Shown: one piece after another, positions 62,005 through 64,000 of the stretch
How positions within the stretch are numbered: the first letter of the stretch is position 1
Layout: each line of letters opens with the position of its first letter
DNA from: Opitutus sp.
GTDB lineage: Bacteria; Verrucomicrobiota; Verrucomicrobiae; Opitutales; Opitutaceae
Length of the DNA stretch: 64,000 nt
Assembly: GCA_009695065.1 (NCBI GenBank)
Contig: SIBR01000018.1
Span: forward strand, 5,340-69,339
Direction: 5' to 3'
Translations under genes and position numbers: made by a program
Notes under the pieces: model-generated
Seen by the model: the letters and a program-made list of their open reading frames with translations, nothing else
The model's database searches: none
What the model was told of the DNA's origin: nothing

Positions 62005-63027
62005 ATGATCGCATTCACGAAATCGTTCCGCGGCATCCTGATCCTCGCAGTCCTGACCGCCCACGCCCTCGCTCTGGATTTTCGGGCCGACCCCAACTGG
62101 CTGAAGCTGCCGTCCGGCCGACCCCAGCTCGGCAATCAGCACGGCGATGTGGCCGTCAGCGCCAAGGGCGAGGTGTACGTCAGCACCATGGACCCCAAGG
62201 CGGGCATCATGGTCTTCAATGCGGAAGGCAAATACCTCCGCAATGTCCCCGGGGCGCCGGATGATTTTCACGGGTTCGTGATCCGCAAAGACCGGGGCCA
62301 GGAGTTCATTTTCGGTCCCCGCCTCAACGGCCAGACGATCCTCAAGCTGACGCTCGACGGCCAGAAGGTGCTCGAGATCCCGGCCTCGGCCATTCCCGAC
62401 CAATTCAAAGTGGAAACGCCGAAGACGAAGAAAAACGCCCAGGGCGAAACCGTGCCCAATCCCGATGCGGGAAAACGCATCGTCCGCCTGACCGCGATGG
62501 ACGTCGCGCCCAACGGCGATCTTTTTGTGACGGACGGCTATTCGAGCGACTATGTCCACCATTTCGACCGGACCGGGAAATACCTCGCGTCCTTCGGCGG
62601 CAAGAAGGAGCCCTACAATTTCAAGACCCTGCACAAGATCGCCATCGATACGCGGTTCAACCCGTTGCGCATCGTCGCCTGTGACCGCACCAACAATCGC
62701 GTGGTGCACCTTTCGCTTGACGGTAAATTTCTTGGCGTCGTCGCGACGGATCTGCTGTTGCCGGCGGCCGTGGCCGTACAAGGAAACTATTTGGCCATCG
62801 GCGAACTCAAGGGGCAGGTCACGGTGCTCGACAAGGCGGGCCAGGTGGTCGCCAAGCTGGGCACCAACACGAATGCCGACGAAGCGGGCAAGAACACTCC
62901 CAAGCCGGAAGCATGGCGGCCCGGCATCGTCACCGCGCCGCATGGCGTGGTGTTCCTGGCGAACGGCGACCTGTTGGTTTCAGAATACACTCTCTTCGGC
63001 CGCGTCCACCGGTTTAACCGGCAGTAG
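62005..63027 (+). CDS. Exported NHL-repeat / six-bladed propeller protein
   Basis: 340 residues from the ATG of MIAFTKSFRGILILAVLTAHALA; Sec signal peptide. NHL-like repeats recur: GNQHGDVAVSAKGEVYVST, LTAMDVAPNGDLFVTDGY, HKIAIDTRFNPLRIVACDR and TAPHGVVFLANGDLLVSEY. Such propellers bind ligands or act as lyases (peptidyl-hydroxyglycine type), but no lyase residues are recognisable. The substrate is unknown. The upstream in-frame stretch from 61933 is non-coding. Confidence 0.85.
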   Translation: MIAFTKSFRGILILAVLTAHALALDFRADPNWLKLPSGRPQLGNQHGDVAVSAKGEVYVSTMDPKAGIMVFNAEGKYLRNVPGAPDDFHGFVIRKDRGQEFIFGPRLNGQTILKLTLDGQKVLEIPASAIPDQFKVETPKTKKNAQGETVPNPDAGKRIVRLTAMDVAPNGDLFVTDGYSSDYVHHFDRTGKYLASFGGKKEPYNFKTLHKIAIDTRFNPLRIVACDRTNNRVVHLSLDGKFLGVVATDLLLPAAVAVQGNYLAIGELKGQVTVLDKAGQVVAKLGTNTNADEAGKNTPKPEAWRPGIVTAPHGVVFLANGDLLVSEYTLFGRVHRFNRQ

Positions 63028-63099
63028 GCCGTCGCCGCCCGGGCGGCGGCCGGTTATTTCGGGATTGGAAGCGTCGCCCGCAGGCGATTGACCTTCTGC

Positions 63100-63858
63100 A
63101 TGGCCGCCCTTCCCAAGATCCGCCTCAAGGCAGAAATACCCGACGAACTCAAAGCCGAGGTCGCCCGGACCACGTGGGGCAAGGTGCTCAGCATCACGCC
63201 CGTCGTGATGACCGTGATCGCCACCATGCTCGCCGGTCTCGCCTCAAGCGAAATGACCAGCGCGCAATACGACCGCTCGCTGGCGGCCCAGCGGCAGTCC
63301 AAGGCCGGCGATCAGTGGAATTTTTTCCAGGGCAAGAAGCTGCGCGGCGTGGTTCTCCGCAGCACCCTGGACACGATGGGTGCAACGACGGGAATACATC
63401 CCCTCGATCCGGCCGCCCTGCGGCAGGCCCTCGCCGGCACCCCGGCAGCGGCGGAACTGGAAACGGCCGCCGGCCGTCCGGCTTTGGCCGCCCTGACCAA
63501 CGGCACGCTGCCCAAACTGCCCCCGGCTCCCCCCGCGGCGGCGAGCGTACAGGCCACCCTGACCGCCCTCGAGGAATCACGCTCGGATGCGGAACTGGCC
63601 CGACTGCTTGTGAACGTCGACGGCGGCCCGTTGGACGACGCGCTCCGACAGGCGCAGGCCCACGCGCTGGCGCTGAACGAACTCACCAAGCCGGTCGGGC
63701 ATGCCATCGACGTCTGGGAGAAACAGGTCGCGCACACCACCGGGCAGGAAGCCCTGCGCCGCGACTTCACGGCCGCCCGGTTGAACTACAACGCCACCCG
63801 CTAAGACAGCGAGGCGCGCCTGAATCAGGCCATCGCCGGGCTGTTCGAATTATACCAA
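63100..63858 (+). pseudogene. DUF4337-like membrane protein gene, broken
   Basis: The ATG frame gives a protein with one TM (~29-48, SITPVVMTVIATMLAG) and the DUF4337 signature EMTSAQYDRSLAAQRQSKAGDQW. It reaches LRRDFTAARLNYNATR and then a TAA at 63802-63804. The same frame continues DSEARLNQAIAGLFELYQ, which is the expected continuation of the family, until about 63858, where the coding sense ends in AT-rich unrelated DNA. So it carries both a nonsense codon and a 3' truncation; the C-terminal TM helices of the family are missing. Confidence 0.72.
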
Positions 63859-63878
63859 TGTCTATTGATATGTAGCCT

Positions 63879-64000
63879 TTATGTTGGAGCGCCAGGATTT
63901 ACTTTATCGGCGAGCCAGGTGTGAAGCAGGCCTGCGACGGCTGCTGGGGTGGACCAGGGTCGGGCGGCGGCGATAAGATGGTCCACGAGCTTGCGCAGGT
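63879..64000 (-). CDS. Partial gene of unknown function at the right edge
   Basis: Only the last ~40 codons are inside the window, ending at TAA (63879-63881). The peptide contains LRKLVDHLIAAARPW and then TPAAVAGLLHTWLADK, a helix-rich basic tail. It abuts the broken DUF4337 gene, so it may belong to an inserted element, but no transposase motif is visible. No family assigned. Confidence 0.45.
   Translation of the reverse strand, partial: LRKLVDHLIAAARPWSTPAAVAGLLHTWLADKVNPGAPT

Overview
The window is high-GC bacterial chromosome, best explained as a member of Verrucomicrobiota, probably Opitutaceae. This assignment is inferred from gene content: paired planctomycete/verrucomicrobial cytochrome and DUF1501 proteins, DUF1080, DUF6807, DUF5069 and DUF502 families, Tat-exported Gfo/Idh oxidoreductases, many GTG starts and weak Shine-Dalgarno signals. 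I saw no rRNA, no tRNA, no CRISPR array and no complete insertion sequence. The right edge may carry the end of an inserted element.

Layout. 1-1240: the start of a FabF-type ketosynthase and a TetR repressor with a dyad in front of it, both on the minus strand. 1456-10241: housekeeping genes on the plus strand (HIT hydrolase, PhoH, PgpH-type HD phosphodiesterase, YbeY, DUF502, a RecO-like protein), ending in a large fusion of a RecB-like nuclease with a DinG/XPD helicase. 10294-15982: a small lipoprotein, a giant secreted subtilisin with an eight-repeat PQQ propeller, and a membrane coiled-coil protein. 16258-19154: pyrR-pyrB-pyrC, followed by a RelBE-like toxin-antitoxin pair, a CPBP protease, thiL and tsaE (to 22063).

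22103-42749 is a scavenging region of mostly exported enzymes: S9 peptidase, D-threonine aldolase-like protein, two ceramidase-fold hydrolases, DUF6807, Gfo/Idh oxidoreductase, a TIM-barrel isomerase, a creatininase-family amidohydrolase, an ACS-type MFS transporter, a sulfatase and a DUF1080 hydrolase. Inside it lies a divergent pair that looks like a conflict or signalling system: a SLOG-type sensor fused to a four-helix membrane module (31977-33461) and a TIR-TM-TolB/FlgO-TPR protein (33839-36205).

42868-51078 is a full assimilatory sulfate reduction operon: cysE, cysH, cysD, a cysNC fusion, cobA, a SirB/CbiX-like chelatase and cysI. Together they take sulfate through APS, PAPS and sulfite to sulfide, make most of the siroheme needed, and make O-acetylserine, the acceptor for sulfide. 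51491-54518 holds a small unknown gene, a membrane coiled-coil protein and an oligopeptide-binding lipoprotein. 54531-61149 holds an acid phosphatase gene split by an amber codon and a three-gene Planctomycete-type cytochrome/DUF1501/DUF1549-DUF1553 cluster. 61427-64000 holds DUF5069, an NHL-repeat protein, a broken DUF4337 gene and the end of an unidentified gene.

Intergenic DNA is rich in inverted repeats of several kinds. They include three hairpin elements built from degenerate six-base units (5426-5531, 17765-17858, 31722-31824), CGCGGAT-type repeats and a 19-bp dyad at 39064-39110.
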